Assembly (NCBI GenBank): GCA_030144725.1 | Contig: JASKMD010000007.1 | Span: forward strand, 5,676,001 to 5,740,000 | DNA: 64,000 nucleotides | Source: Haematococcus lacustris | Lineage: Eukaryota; Chlorophyta; Chlorophyceae; Chlamydomonadales; Haematococcaceae | Direction of reading: 5' to 3' | Part shown: positions 44,601 through 56,321 of the stretch, piece by piece | Position numbering within the stretch: the stretch's first letter is position 1 | How the letters are laid out: each line of letters starts with the position of its first letter | Translations under genes and position numbers: made by a program | The notes under the pieces: model-generated | Told to the model about the DNA's origin: nothing | Databases searched by the model: none | The model's input: the letters and a program-made list of their open reading frames with translations, nothing else

Positions 44601-45250
44601 GCTCAAGCTGTCCTGGCCCCCGCTTTCAGCTGGCATTTTAATGTTGAGCCGGTACTTCTGCAAGTGACTCTTAATGTGGTAGATGGTAAGACCATCTACG
44701 CCCATCAGCTTAAGGATGCCTTTGGGCGTCGCTCGGTCTGGGCCCCCAAGGGTAGTCACTGACTGCACAAATCTGTTGTGCAGCTCGGGCGTCCAGCGCA
44801 ATCGCGACTTTTGGTCTGCAGCTATTGAGACACAGGGGCATTAGTAAAACAAAACTCGATGGCATCCCCGCTCCCAGACAACTCTTACATTGGTCTGGCT
44901 GTGATGCCTGCGAGTTGCTCACGTTTGGCTGCTCGCAAGGCTGTGCACCTTCCAGCAGCCTCTGGCGCCAGGCACTGTCGCCGGGCTCTGTCGCCAGGCT
45001 GTGCTCCGTCCAGAAATCAAGGAACCCGTCCAAAAACAGGCCATCCCCGTCACCCGGCAGCATAGGTAGGCTTTCGGAAGCCGGCGTCAAAAGCTGCGTT
45101 CTGAGCATACCATGAGCTCGAGTCGCTTTGTCAGTTGCTGCTCATGGATGCCTGTTGGGCGGCCCCTGTGCGGTTGATACGGGCAACAGTGAGACGGTAA
45201 CTGGACTGCGTAGTGAGCGTATGGTGCACAAGCGAAATGTGGCGGGCTTG
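41698..45250 (-). repeat. Left arm of a 9.8-kb inverted duplication
   Basis: Position x in this arm pairs with 93218 minus x in the right arm. Every open frame from 42360 to 45115 has a mirror frame with the same translated sequence, and the non-coding stretches I compared by eye are identical. Similarity weakens only at the edges: near 41698-41800 (for example CTCGGGAGTTTACTG against CTCAAAGGTTTGCTG) and near 45130-45250. Outside these limits the flanks are unrelated. There is no indel large enough to shift the mirror coordinate. Confidence 0.93.
42538..45108 (-). CDS. MYB-CC (PSR1/PHR1-like) transcription factor, left copy
   Basis: Model: complement(join(42538..43445,43755..44166,44337..44821,44889..45108)), 674 aa, the mirror image of the right copy with identical translation. 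Residues about 80-137 form a GARP/MYB-SHAQKYF domain ([19 protein letters not shown], then [10 protein letters not shown]). Residues about 212-260 form the MYB-CC coiled coil with the family's LHEQLE motif ([20 protein letters not shown]), which mediates dimerisation. In plants and Chlamydomonas such proteins (PHR1, PSR1) switch on phosphate-starvation genes; a similar role is inferred here, not shown. The rest is Gln/Ser/Pro-rich. It is transcribed away from the CCCCG satellite in the spacer. Confidence 0.9.
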
Positions 45251-47967
45251 GTGCGTTGCTGCATGCTGCTGCAAACCTGCCTGGCCATTGGCGTCACCAA
45301 CATAACCCTGGCTGCAAGAGAAGTGGGGCAGGGCCAAGGCAGTTCCTTTCATCCCCGCACTCGGGCAGCCCCAACATGGGGTTGGTAATGTTCATACAAA
45401 TACTCTCTCAATTCTACACCGTTTTCGATAGCGTTTATCACATTGGCAGCCGCAATCCAGCCCACGTATTCTGACCATCAGCGCTAGCCATTGGAGTCTT
45501 TGCTCGCGTACTGCCACATGTGCCCGCGAACAAATCACATCGGGCGAGACGGGTCTCCTTGGCACGGTGAGCCACATTGCTGAGACCCCATCTACCTAGC
45601 GTAGTGAGCTGGTTGTGCACAAGTGGAATGCGCATACCATGAGCTCAAGTGGTAGACGGTAAGACACAACTCCACACCATGGCCTGTTTGCACGGTGCTT
45701 GCTGTTCTACCGCTTCAGTGACGCGCTGCGCCAAGCCGCTATAGCGTGTAATGAACCAAACTGGTGAGGGCCCCGCCCCGCCCCGCCCCGCCCCGCCCCG
45801 CCCCGCCCCGCCCCGCCCCGCCCCGCCCCGCCCCGCCCCGCCCCGCCCCGCCCCGCCCCGCCCCGCCCCGCCCCGCCCCGCCCCGCCCCGCCCCGCCCCG
45901 CCCCGCCCCGCCCCGCCCCGCCCCGCCCCGCCCCGCCCCGCCCCGCCCCGCCCCGCCCCGCCCCGCCCCGCCCCGCCCCGCCCCGCCCCGCCCCGCCCCG
46001 CCCCGCCCCGCCCCGCCGCCCGCCCCGCCCCGCCCCGCCCCGCCCCGCCCCGCCCCGCCCCGCCCCGCCCCGCCCCGCCCCGCCCCGCCCCGCCCCGCCC
46101 CGCCCCGCCCCGCCCCGCCCCGCCCCGCCCCGCCCCGCCCCGCCCCGCCCCGCCCCGCCCCGCCCCGCCCCGCCCCGCCCCGCCCCGCCCCGCCCCGCCC
46201 CGCCCCGCCCCGCCCCGCCCCGCCCCGCCCCGCCCCGCCCCGCCCCGCCCCGCCCCGCCCCGCCCCGCCCCGCCCCGCCCCGCCCCGCCCCGCCCCGCCC
46301 CGCCCCGCCCCGCCCCGCCCCGCCCCGCCCCGCCCCGCCCCGCCCCGCCCCGCCCCGCCCCGCCCCGCCCCGCCCCGCCCCGCCCCGCCCCGCCCCGCCC
46401 CGCCCCGCCCCGCCCCGCCCCGCCCCGCCCCGCCCCGCCCCGCCCCGCCCCGCCCCGCCCCGCCCCGCCCCGCCCCGCCCCGCCCCGCCCCGCCCCGCCC
46501 CGCCCCGCCCCGCCCCGCCCCGCCCCGCCCCGCCCCGCCCCGCCCCGCCCCGCCCCGCCCCGCCCCGCCCCGCCCCGCCCCGCCCCGCCCCGCCCCGCCC
46601 CGCCCCGCCCCGCCCCGCCCCGCCCCGCCCCGCCCCGCCCCGCCCCGCCCCGCCCCGCCCCGCCCCGCCCCGCCCCGCCCCGCCCCGCCCCGCCCCGCCC
46701 CGCCCCGCCCCGCCCCGCCCCGCCCCGCCCCGCCCCGCCCCGCCCCGCCCCGCCCCGCCCCGCCCCGCCCCGCCCCGCCCCGCCCCGCCCCGCCCCGCCC
46801 CGCCCCGCCCCGCCCCGCCCCGCCCCGCCCCGCCCCGCCCCGCCCCGCCCCGCCCAGCCCAGCCCAGCCCCGCCCCGCCCCGCCCCGCCCCGCCCCGCCC
46901 CGCCCCGCCCCGCCCCGCCCCGCCCCGCCCCGCCCCGCCCCGCCCCGCCCCGCCCCGCCCCGCCCCGCCCCGCCCCGCCCCGCCCCGCCCCGCCCCGCCC
47001 CGCCCCGCCCCGCCCCGCCCCGCCCCGCCCCGCCCCGCCCCGCCCCGCCCCGCCCCGCCCCGCCCCGCCCAGCCCAGCCCAGCCCAGCCCAGCCCAGCCC
47101 AGCCCAGCCCAGCCCACTTCGCTTCCTCCAAGCATGTCCCTAGCGATGTGCCTTTTATATGCACAATGAGCATCACATGAGACAGATCCCCGCCCAGTGC
47201 TGGGATGTGGGAACGGAGGCATGCACCTGCAAAGTAAAGTTAGCAAGTGTTGCATGTGGGTGGGTGGTTGGGCAATGACACCACCGTGGCATTGCCGTCT
47301 GCGGTTAAAACTATGCCGTGATTGCCTGCAACTAAAAACTAAACGAAACCGAACTAAATGAATTTATGGCAGGGCAATGCTATGAGCACAACCAACACCC
47401 CACACTAGTTTCGTGTCTAAACGTTACACATGTGCCATGTGGCACCACATAATGTGTGATGTGATGCTATTCCCTGCCAATGTGCACACAGTGAACACAC
47501 ATCGTGGTGCAACCTACTCAGTTGCGTACCTTATGCCATGACAACCCTACAGGTGCGGTTTCAGCCCCATAATGGTCCTGGCTGGACCGGGGACCGGGTT
47601 TGCAGCAGCCATGCATGGTCGCAGTCGGGTCCACGATTAGTGAGCCTCATGCGCCCAGTTTTTGCAGCTCCGCAATGAAGCCAATGCCAAATGTTCTTAC
47701 TGGAAGCTAACCCCGCAGGACGGCCGACGGCATGTGTTCGGCAAAAGTTCGCGACTCGAGCACGGGGCTATGTGGGGCTCAACACAGCACTCCGGCCTTT
47801 CAGCTTGGCATCGAGGGGTCAACTTTGGCGGGCCCAAGGGATAATTATGGGACAGTCCTGACTAGACCTATTCAGCAAGCGGGTGCAAAAAGTACGGCAC
47901 GCGGTGGCCTGGTTGACCCATGCTGTCCCATTTGTCTATTTTTTCAGGAGTGTCACAGCAGACCCAC
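45251..47967. other. Spacer of the inverted duplication, shared upstream region
   Basis: This 2.7-kb unique spacer lies between the two arms and between the two divergent MYB-CC genes, whose start codons are 3.0 kb apart. It must hold both promoters or parts of them. A second, diverged copy of the arm-end sequence (GTAGTGAGC...GTGCACAAG) lies at 45598-45660. More than half of the spacer is the CCCCG satellite. No coding region is supported at 47117-47967. Confidence 0.6.
45771..47116. repeat. CCCCG pentamer satellite in the palindrome spacer, about 1.35 kb
   Basis: About 260 CCCCG units are broken by one CCGCCGCCCG slip at 46015, a CCCAG block at 46853-46868 and a terminal run of about ten CCCAG units (47068-47115). 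It is similar in length and unit to the array at 32523. The open frames through it (PPRPA and GRGGA) are artefacts of a pentamer without stops. Confidence 0.97.
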
Positions 47968-50900
47968 CAAGCCCGCCACATTTCACTTGTGCACCATCCG
48001 CTCACTACGCAGTCCAGTTACCGTCTCACTGTTGCCCGTATCAATCGCACAGGGGCCGCCCAACAGGCATCCATGAGCAGCAACTGACATAGCGACTCGA
48101 GCTCATGGTATGCTCAGAACGCAGCTTTTGACGCCGGCTTCCGAAAGCCTACCTATGCTGCCGGGTGACGGGGATGGCCTGTTTTTGGACGGGTTCCTTG
48201 ATTTCTGGACGGAGCACAGCCTGGCGACAGAGCCCGGCGACAGTGCCTGGCGCCAGAGGCTGCTGGAAGGTGCACAGCCTTGCGAGCAGCCAAACGTGAG
48301 CAACTCGCAGGCATCACAGCCAGACCAATGTAAGAGTTGTCTGGGAGCGGGGATGCCATCGAGTTTTGTTTTACTAATGCCCCTGTGTCTCAATAGCTGC
48401 AGACCAAAAGTCGCGATTGCGCTGGACGCCCGAGCTGCACAACAGATTTGTGCAGTCAGTGACTACCCTTGGGGGCCCAGACCGAGCGACGCCCAAAGGC
48501 ATCCTTAAGCTGATGGGCGTAGATGGTCTTACCATCTACCACATTAAGAGTCACTTGCAGAAGTACCGGCTCAACATTAAAATGCCAGCTGAAAGCGGGG
48601 GCCAGGACAGCTTGAGCGACAGCCAGGACCAGCAGCCACCCAGCGCCATGGAAGTCCGAAGCAGCAGTCGTGGGCCAACATCTACACCACAGTTGCGGGC
48701 GCCAGGCTCGAGCTACGACTGTAGTGGGCAAGCCCCAGCTCTGGTCTCGGCAGCGTCTGTCACCGCTGTACCCGCACCGTCTTCGGCCGGTGCCGCCTCT
48801 TCAGGCACAAACAGGCGCAACCTTGAGGATGCACTGCTGTTCCAGATGGAGCTGCAGAAAAAGCTTCATGAGCAGTTGGAGGTGAGCTTTGGTGCTTCAC
48901 TTCCTGTACATGGATTGTTCAGGGCTACCATGATATGGTCAGACCTGTTGGTGTAGAACTGCGTGGGTGATGTAGCTAGTCCTAGTGGGAGCATGTACAT
49001 TGCACAGTTTGTGTCAAACGTTCTGCCTTGTGCCACCTACTGCTTATGCAGTCTCAACGGCAACTACAGCTCAGCCTTGAGGCGCATGGTCGCTACATTG
49101 CCAGCCTTATGGAGCAAGAAGGCTTGACACAGCGGGGCTTCATGCAGCAGCAGCAGCAGCAGAGCGCATCCACCTCCATGCTGCAGACTCCTTGCAGCGT
49201 GCCGGCAGGGCACTCTCTTCAGCATGCTGCACAGCGGTGTGTGACACCCCAGCCGATGAGTTACCAGGCAAAGCAGCAACCGGGTGAGCAGCTGCTGCAG
49301 CACCCATCACCAGCGGTGCAGCAGCCTGCGTGTACTCATGGGTCCTTCATGCAGCAAAGCCAAGCTCATGTGGGCAGCATGGCACGCAGGGTGCCTGCCT
49401 CCGCAGCGCCAACCACAAGTCAGCATGAGCTGCACTGCTCTCACCCTGGGGCAGGTGGTGAAGGTGAGTCAAGCCTGAGCCAGCTGCCACAACCATGTCC
49501 TGTAACTATCGCAAAGCAGTGACCAGTCGGCAGTGCCACACCACAGCAATGCAGTGCGAACGTGTGTAGCCTGGCAAGGGTCACACACTGGGTCACACCC
49601 CCGCGTATTCAGCGGTCGGTCACCAGGGTGTGGTGAGGACCTGAGGAGGTGTCCAGCTGCCCCCTGTCTGTTGCTGCTGCTGTGTCCCTGGGCTGTTGCT
49701 CTGCATGCTGCCATGACACATGACATGGAGGAGGCCACGCAGATGATGTGCATGTGTGCTGGGCATGTGCAGGGGCCCTTTCCCTTTTGGACTCTACAAC
49801 TCATGGTGCAGCTCAGGATGCAAGCTTGGCCAGTGGCCAGTGTGGCAGGCTGCCAGAGCCTCTGGTCCTGCATGAGGACTTGCACCCTGTCGCCACCCAC
49901 CAGGCCCAGTCCACCTCGCCGTCATACTTCTCACGCTCCTCCCTGACAGCTAGCCTGCAAGCCCTGGGGCATGCGGCGCCACCCCCCCTGCTGGTGCCAA
50001 GCAGCCAGGCACAGCCGTCCCTGGGCAATGAGGCGCATCGGGCAGTGCAGGGCTGCATGGAGCCGCTGCAGGCCCAGGGGTCAGAGGCCAGACTGCAAAG
50101 CCCCAGCGCAGCGCATGCTGTCCCTCCCCGAGGGTGGCCAGCTCTAGAGCCCTTGCCGTGTGGCCTTCAGCAGGCAGACAGCAGCCACGGCACCGGCAGC
50201 CTGCTGCTGGAGGCAGGCATGAGCTGGGGTGGGTGCAGCAGCCCTCAGGGAGCTGGCCTGGCAGGCACTGACAGCAGGCACTGGGTGCCAGGGCATTGGG
50301 GTCATGGCAGGGGGGAGCCTGGCCAGCAGCCCCTGCAGGGTCAGGGTGAGGCTTGCTACACACACAACAGGGATCACACAGGCAGCCTTCTCATGCAGGG
50401 ACCCTGTGGCCAGCCAGCCAGCCTGCCGCTGCCCATGGAGCGACACCACATGCAACAGCAGCAGCAGCCATTGAGTCAGCAGCCTGGCTACCCTCCTCTG
50501 GGTAGCGAGCATGGGCCTGGGCACAGCCACGGCCCTGTGAGTGCAGTGATGGCAGCTGAGGTGCCAGAGTGTGAGCAGGGGCCGCTGCAGTATGTTGGCC
50601 ACACTGCGCACCAACGCGACAGCCATGAGCCCCACCTGCACGGACCTGATGCTCACAAGCGCCTGCGCATCCAGCACTAGCACTGCGACCTGCCAGGCTG
50701 CGATGCCAGGCTGGGCTGGGCACTGCATGGCATGGTTGCTAAGCATGGGGCTGAGCAGGGCTGTCTTGCGTATGGCTCCAGCTGCGAGAGGGGTAGATGC
50801 ATGCTGGTCAGGCTGCAGCACGCATAGGTCGGGGTGGAGGAGTGAGCCACAGAGGTAGAGGCAGTAGAGGCCTTTGGTAGAGGCAGTTACGGGCAGTCAG

Positions 50901-51520
50901 GGGCAGCCAGGGGCAGTGTGGCATGTTGTGTTAGAGATCGCATGCCCGCTCCTTTTCCACCCCTTCCTCATAACCCGCACGCCTAGCATTTGTAGGGTAA
51001 GAGCAGTGTGCACATGGCGCGGACAATGCTCTGCTGACTAGGTGGCAGAGTAAGCTGGCATGATCACACCTGACATGAGTCCATGGCGTGTCATGGCGTG
51101 TCATGCCTTGCCGTTCCCTGCCTGCCGCTTATTTGCATGCGCAACGCCATGCCACATGATTCTTGCTGGTAGTGGGCAATAGCAGCACCCGGTGAAGCCA
51201 AGCTCTGTTAATGCACAGAAATGTGTACCACATAAACATTTTCAACTTGTTATCCGTTGCTTACATTAGTGGTGGGGAAGGCTGGAGCTCCAGGTCATGA
51301 GGGTGCAGTTGGTAACTCTGGTGAGATGTGTTGGTGTGTGGGAGGAGGGCGAGTGACTTGCTGCCGTGTCCTGGTGCTGGTGTGGTGTGGTGCGGCTCTG
51401 GCCAAGTGTGAGGTGGCTATTAGAGAGAGCCAGGTGGGCTCTGGGTCTCATTGTCAACATGGGTACTTCCATAGCCTGGCTTATGTGACAGCAAACCTTT
51501 GAGCTGGCTGCTGCTCGTTG
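47968..51520 (+). repeat. Right arm of the inverted duplication
   Basis: Reverse-complement partner of 41698-45250 about the symmetry point 46609. The core is indistinguishable from the left arm in every stretch compared. The edges differ, for example CTATGTC here for CTTTGTC at the inner end and ATGGAAG for GTGGAAG at the outer end. Unique sequence starts at about 51521. Confidence 0.93.
48110..50680 (+). CDS. MYB-CC (PSR1/PHR1-like) transcription factor, right copy
   Basis: Model: join(48110..48329,48397..48881,49052..49463,49773..50680), all GT-AG and in phase, 674 aa. Exon 1 encodes an acidic N-terminus ([20 protein letters not shown] then [13 protein letters not shown]). Exon 2 carries the MYB-SHAQKYF DNA-binding domain with SHLQKY at residues 125-130 and the first half of the coiled coil. 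Exon 3 completes the coiled coil ([20 protein letters not shown]). Exon 4 is a Gln/His/Pro-rich tail ending [10 protein letters not shown]. Both copies look intact, so both may be expressed, or one locus may be an assembly duplicate. The function is inferred from the family: a phosphate-starvation regulator that binds DNA as a dimer. Confidence 0.92.
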
Positions 51521-51899
51521 CAAACATAACGCCAGCTCTTTGGTCCACAACCCCTTCGTTACTTACGCCCACGTTGGTGCTGGTCCCAATCACTGTCACA
51601 TCAGCTATGCATGACTGCATTACATTCACATCACCTGACGAGGCCTGCTCTCAGCTACTTCTAGGGTGGCAGGTGGCAGCCGCTGTAAGGAGGCCCACAC
51701 GTGCCTGGGATGGAGTGTCTGCTACATGGGTAGGTCGGTGATAACCATTGGGACGAAGAAAGACGCTAGTCTCGTCAAGCAATAGATGGCTTACACCGCA
51801 CAAGATGGGCCTTGAGAGCCGTTGGGAAAGGTGTCGGCCTGAACGCAGAATACCTGGTTAGATCTGCACCCACATCAGAGGGTCAGGAGGGTGATGACT

Positions 51900-54750
51900 C
51901 ATTTTAAACGCAAGGCACAGACACATCTTCCTTTCCCGACGCTTGTCATGAGTTTGACCACTCCCCCATCACCCTGTCTTTCAAGGCACCAGCACAAGCC
52001 ACTACGCCCATTCACACCTGCAATGCTGACTGCCACACTGGCCCACAGTTGCAATGGAAGCCAGATCAGGCTGCACGGTATGTGGGTGCCCTTATTGCCT
52101 TGAAGAGGAGGTCATGGCTGTCCAGCAGGCTGTTGAGCAAGGCACACACCCTGACTCCATCAACCGCTTTGTGCATGACATCATATCACGGGCTGCGGGC
52201 AGTGCGGGGATGCTCAAGCCAAGGCTCTGCCCGCTGGCACGCGTTGACAAGCACACCACAGTTAAGCCTGCCTGGTTTGACCGGTCATGCAAGGAGGCTA
52301 AAGCCGCACTCTGGCAGGCTCTGCGTAGCGGGGAGGCTTTGCACCTTTACAGGGCTAGAAAGCAGGCCTATAGGAGGCTGGTTGCGAGAGCTAAGTCTGC
52401 GTGGTCCAAGCACAGAGCTGCCAAGCTTCTAGACATGCTCAAGCACAACCCTGGGGATGCACTCAAGATGCTCCGAGTCAAGCACGCACGCCAGCAGTCC
52501 ATGGTTCCCATTGACAAGTGGCATCAGCATCTGCAGGCCTACTTCACAACCACCATTGCGGCACATGAAGCACCTGATGTGATCCCTGAGCCAGCCTGGA
52601 CCAGGCAAGCTGTGCCTGCCCATTTGCAAGCCGTCCCTCTTGGGAGAGGCAGACCTCACTCTGTCCCTGCCCCTGCCCCTGTCACAACACATGCACCTAC
52701 CTATGAGCTGCCCCATCTTGACAACATCACATCCATTGTTCAAGCACAACTTCGTGAACTCAACAATGACACAGCACCTGGCCTGGATGGGGTCCCAGCC
52801 CCCTTCATCAAGCACGCCCGCACAGTTGAGGAGGGTGTTACCACATACTTGTTGCTCCCTCTGCTTGCCACATGGTTTCACAGCATGATGCGCACTGGGT
52901 GTATCCCAGCGGCTTGGAAGGTAGCTAGGATCAGCCCCCTCTTCAAGGACACAGACCCCACAGACCCCAACAAGTACAGAATGCTTGCTGTGAGTAGTGT
53001 GTTGTACCGCCTGTATGCTAACGTCTTGCGGCACGTGCTGACTGCCTGGTGCATGACACACAAAGTGCTGCCAGCTGAGCAGTTTGGGTTCATCCCGGGA
53101 CGCAGCACCATGCAACCCATGTTCATTCTGCGCCATCTTGTCCACGCTCAAAAGGCTAGCGCAGATGCCAAGCACCGCAAGCTTTACACTGCCTTCATTG
53201 ACTTCAAACAGGCCTATGACCACATACCTCGACAACAATTGTGGGAGCACTTACGGGTTGGGGTCAAGCTGCCACAGCCCTTGCTTGCCTGCCTGGAGGG
53301 TCTGTATAGGGATGATAGCTATGTGCTGATAGATGGCCCCCACCGCACCCCCCCAGTGATTCCGGACCAAGGTGTCAAGCAAGGCTGCCCCATCAGCCCA
53401 CTCCTGTTTGCTCTCTATGTTCACGACATTAGTAAGGAGTTCCTGGGTCCTGTTGATGCTGTGAGGGTGCAAGGCACACCTGTCACCCACTTCATGTATG
53501 CTGATGACTTGACCCTGGTGAGCACCTCGCCCCACGGGCTGCAGCGGCTGGTCTGCCAGCTTCAAGGCTTTGCAGACAGGAAACACCTTACAGTCAATGT
53601 GGGCAAGTCAAAGGTGATGGTCTTCAATGGCAACTCACAAACTGCAGCACCTAGGATTGGGTACAAGCATGAGATCCTGCCTGTGGTGAGAGAGTTCAAG
53701 TACTTAGGCATGCACTTCAACCCCAGCGCCACCCCTGCTTTTGCTGCCACTCATATGAGGGCTGGCATGTTCCTCGCCATGCGCCAGGCGTGCAAGCGTG
53801 CTAGAGAGTATGGGGTCCTGCATGATCCCTATGCCCTGTGTCACCTCATTAGAGCGTTTGTGCTCCCCTTAGGGCTGTATGGCAGCCAGGTATGGGGCAC
53901 TGCCTTCCTTGGGCACGGTATGCAGCTCTCCAACCCAGTGCAAACACGCATGCTCAGCTTTCTCAGGTTTGCTGCCAGGGTACGTGGCTCAGTGTCAGGC
54001 CTGATGGTGCTGCATGAGTTGGGGCAGCTGCCCCTCCAACTTTACTGGCTTAGGGCTGCATGCAAGTTCTGGAACACTGCCAAACTATCCCACAGTGACC
54101 TGCTAATGAGGGTCATCAAGGCAGATGTGGAGTTAGGCAGGGGTTGCCAGGCCAGCTGGAGTGCTCAGTTCCAGCTTGCCGCCAGAGAGCTGATGGGGGG
54201 TGAGTTCACCTTGAGCCCGGACATGGTCCTAGGCACCAAGGCTATGGAAGTCAAGTGGCTCGAGAGGTGGGGGAGGCGTTGGGTTGGGTTTGAGGGAGAC
54301 CCTAGATTGCCTGAGACGGTGCATCGGGAGAGATGTTCGTATGCTGCATGGTTCAAGCATGGGGACGGCATTGGCATCAATCACATGGCACCACACCTGC
54401 TTAACAGACAACTATCTACAGAAGTTCGCACGAGCTTGACTAGGTTCAGGTTAGGCAACAGTGGTCTGGGGGTGGAGAAGGCTCGGTTTGAGGGGGTAAC
54501 TTTCATTGATCGCACATGCACCAGATGCACAGAGGGGGTAGTGGATGACGCCATGCATTTCATCTTTGAGTGCACTGCCACGAGTTCCATCAGGGAGCAG
54601 CCGGAGTTTGCCATGACTTTACAGAACAATAATGAGAATTTGCATGACTTCATGTTGAGCCCATGTGCACCTTTGTTTGTGCACCTTGCTTTGAAGTGCG
54701 TTACAGAAAGTCCCGAACCCCTAGAGGGGGAGGGCGGCCTAGCAGCCTAA
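51900..54750 (+). mobile_element. Non-LTR retrotransposon (LINE) with intact reverse-transcriptase ORF
   Basis: The ORF 52054..54750 (898 aa) contains a complete RT domain: DTAPGLDGVPAPFIKH, then ISPLFKDTDPTDPNKYRMLA, motif A FIDFKQAYD (Asp383), QGVKQGCPISPLLFALYV and motif C FMYADDLTLVS (YADD, residues 482-485). A C-terminal Cys-x2-Cys...His...Cys finger follows (CTRCTEGVVDDAMHFIFEC, residues 822-840), as in L1-like elements. Just upstream, in another frame, FPDACHEFDHSPITLSF resembles the last motif (Ser/Asp-His) of an AP-type endonuclease. So the element is 5'-truncated or frameshifted, and the ATG at 52054 is probably internal to the original ORF2. I see no poly-A tail or target-site duplication. 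A scrap of the same family lies at 2184. Confidence 0.9.
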
Positions 54751-56321
54751 CGGCTGACGGCTTAAGCGGTGTAAGCCACATCATCATCAGCAAGGCACAG
54801 TTGCGGAGGCACATGTTGCGTGCTGGGCTGGGAGCTAGGTACTGCTGTTTGCTCCCTGCTTGCATTCTTCGTATCACCTGGCAAGGCTTGCTCCTGTAGC
54901 AGGCACCAGCTGTGCACCTGACCCTAAAGAGAGCCTGGCAGCCACCAGACCAAACCACACATTTTGTAGTTACAGTTTACTGTGCATGTTCTTCACACAC
55001 TGTTGCACTTTGTGTCAATCTTGCACACAGGGAGACTAATCACAGCCTACACTTGTTGATTGATCAAACCAGGCAATCCACATGATGGGCATGAGGAAGG
55101 GGTAGATGCCATGAACCTGGCAGTCAAACCAGGCCTTTCCTTTCACTTTGCTTCTTTCCTGTGCACATACCCTGCCAACAGCAAACAGAAACATGACATC
55201 CATCACAGACCACCAAGGAAACAGGCCTCCATAGAAACTTAACCTATATGGTTTGCTTACTCAGAAACTAGTAGAACAAGTCTGACAACAATAGCTGGCC
55301 ACAAGTATTGCATCACACCAACAAGATAGGAGAACAAGGGAGCAAACAGCAATGCTGCAACATCACGACCACTGACACTACCACACCCATCCTGCCGCAG
55401 CAAGCCCCCAGCTGCCTCGCTCCCACGACTGAAAGCAGGCCTCCTGCAGCAGGAATGAATGGTCACTAGGTACAGACAACAAAACACACCATTTACCTAG
55501 CCCCAGCATCAACCCATCCTCATACTCATACTCATGAGCTACTAGCTGCAGTTGTCCCCCACACATATCCCACACTGTGGCCCCCCAGCCACATCCTCCC
55601 TGGTGGCATCATCCTTGTCGTTAATGTCAACATGCCTCCTGAGCTGCAGCCCTGACAACTGGGCTAGTAACATCTACGTACCAACCATCCACAAAGCAAA
55701 CACCGGACCATCCATCCGCATGACAAGGACTTGGGTGTGAGCACCGTCAACATCTGGCCTTGCCCCTAGCGGTAGGCGTGACAGGCACCGCAATGGCATG
55801 AAGAGCTCATGCCTGATGCTGCTACCATGGCGTATCATGCATGCACATGTTTGCAGATCACTCATCCGGGTCACAGGCCTTGCTTGCAATGCCTTGACCT
55901 TTGAGAAGACGACGTATCAAAACTTCAACAAACCCCGCTCATGCATCTGACTGACCTCATGCCACACCAGTTGCTAAGGACTGGCTGCGGCACTGTGTGG
56001 TGGATCACTGTGGCAGGTGGACTGCAGGTAGTGTCCTTGTGCACACCCAAACCCCTTGGCAGCAACAGCAGCAGCAGGAGCAGCTGCTACTCTACCAAAG
56101 TGCCATGAGACTGCTGCTGGCTGAGGCCAGGGCATGAGTCTGTCACATGACTACATGATGCAATGCAGTGAGAAGCTTGGCTCCATGCAGTCCGCACTCA
56201 TGGCCACACCATTGCCTCAAAACTGCCGGCTGCCATGCATGCCTGGGGCGTCAGGCCCTGGCCCAGCTATGTACGTGCCCAGTCAGCACCACACGCAACC
56301 TCATGGTGCTCAGGCCTCACG
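54751..56321. other. Intergenic, no gene seen
   Basis: This holds the 3' remainder of the LINE and sequence without a recognisable gene. A short Gln-rich plus-strand stretch at 56060-56130 (QQQQQQEQLLLYQSAM) could be an exon, but no partners were found. Confidence 0.35.

Noticed and set aside
45645..47255. Four very long open frames over the second CCCCG array
   Set aside because: Same artefact of a stop-free satellite.
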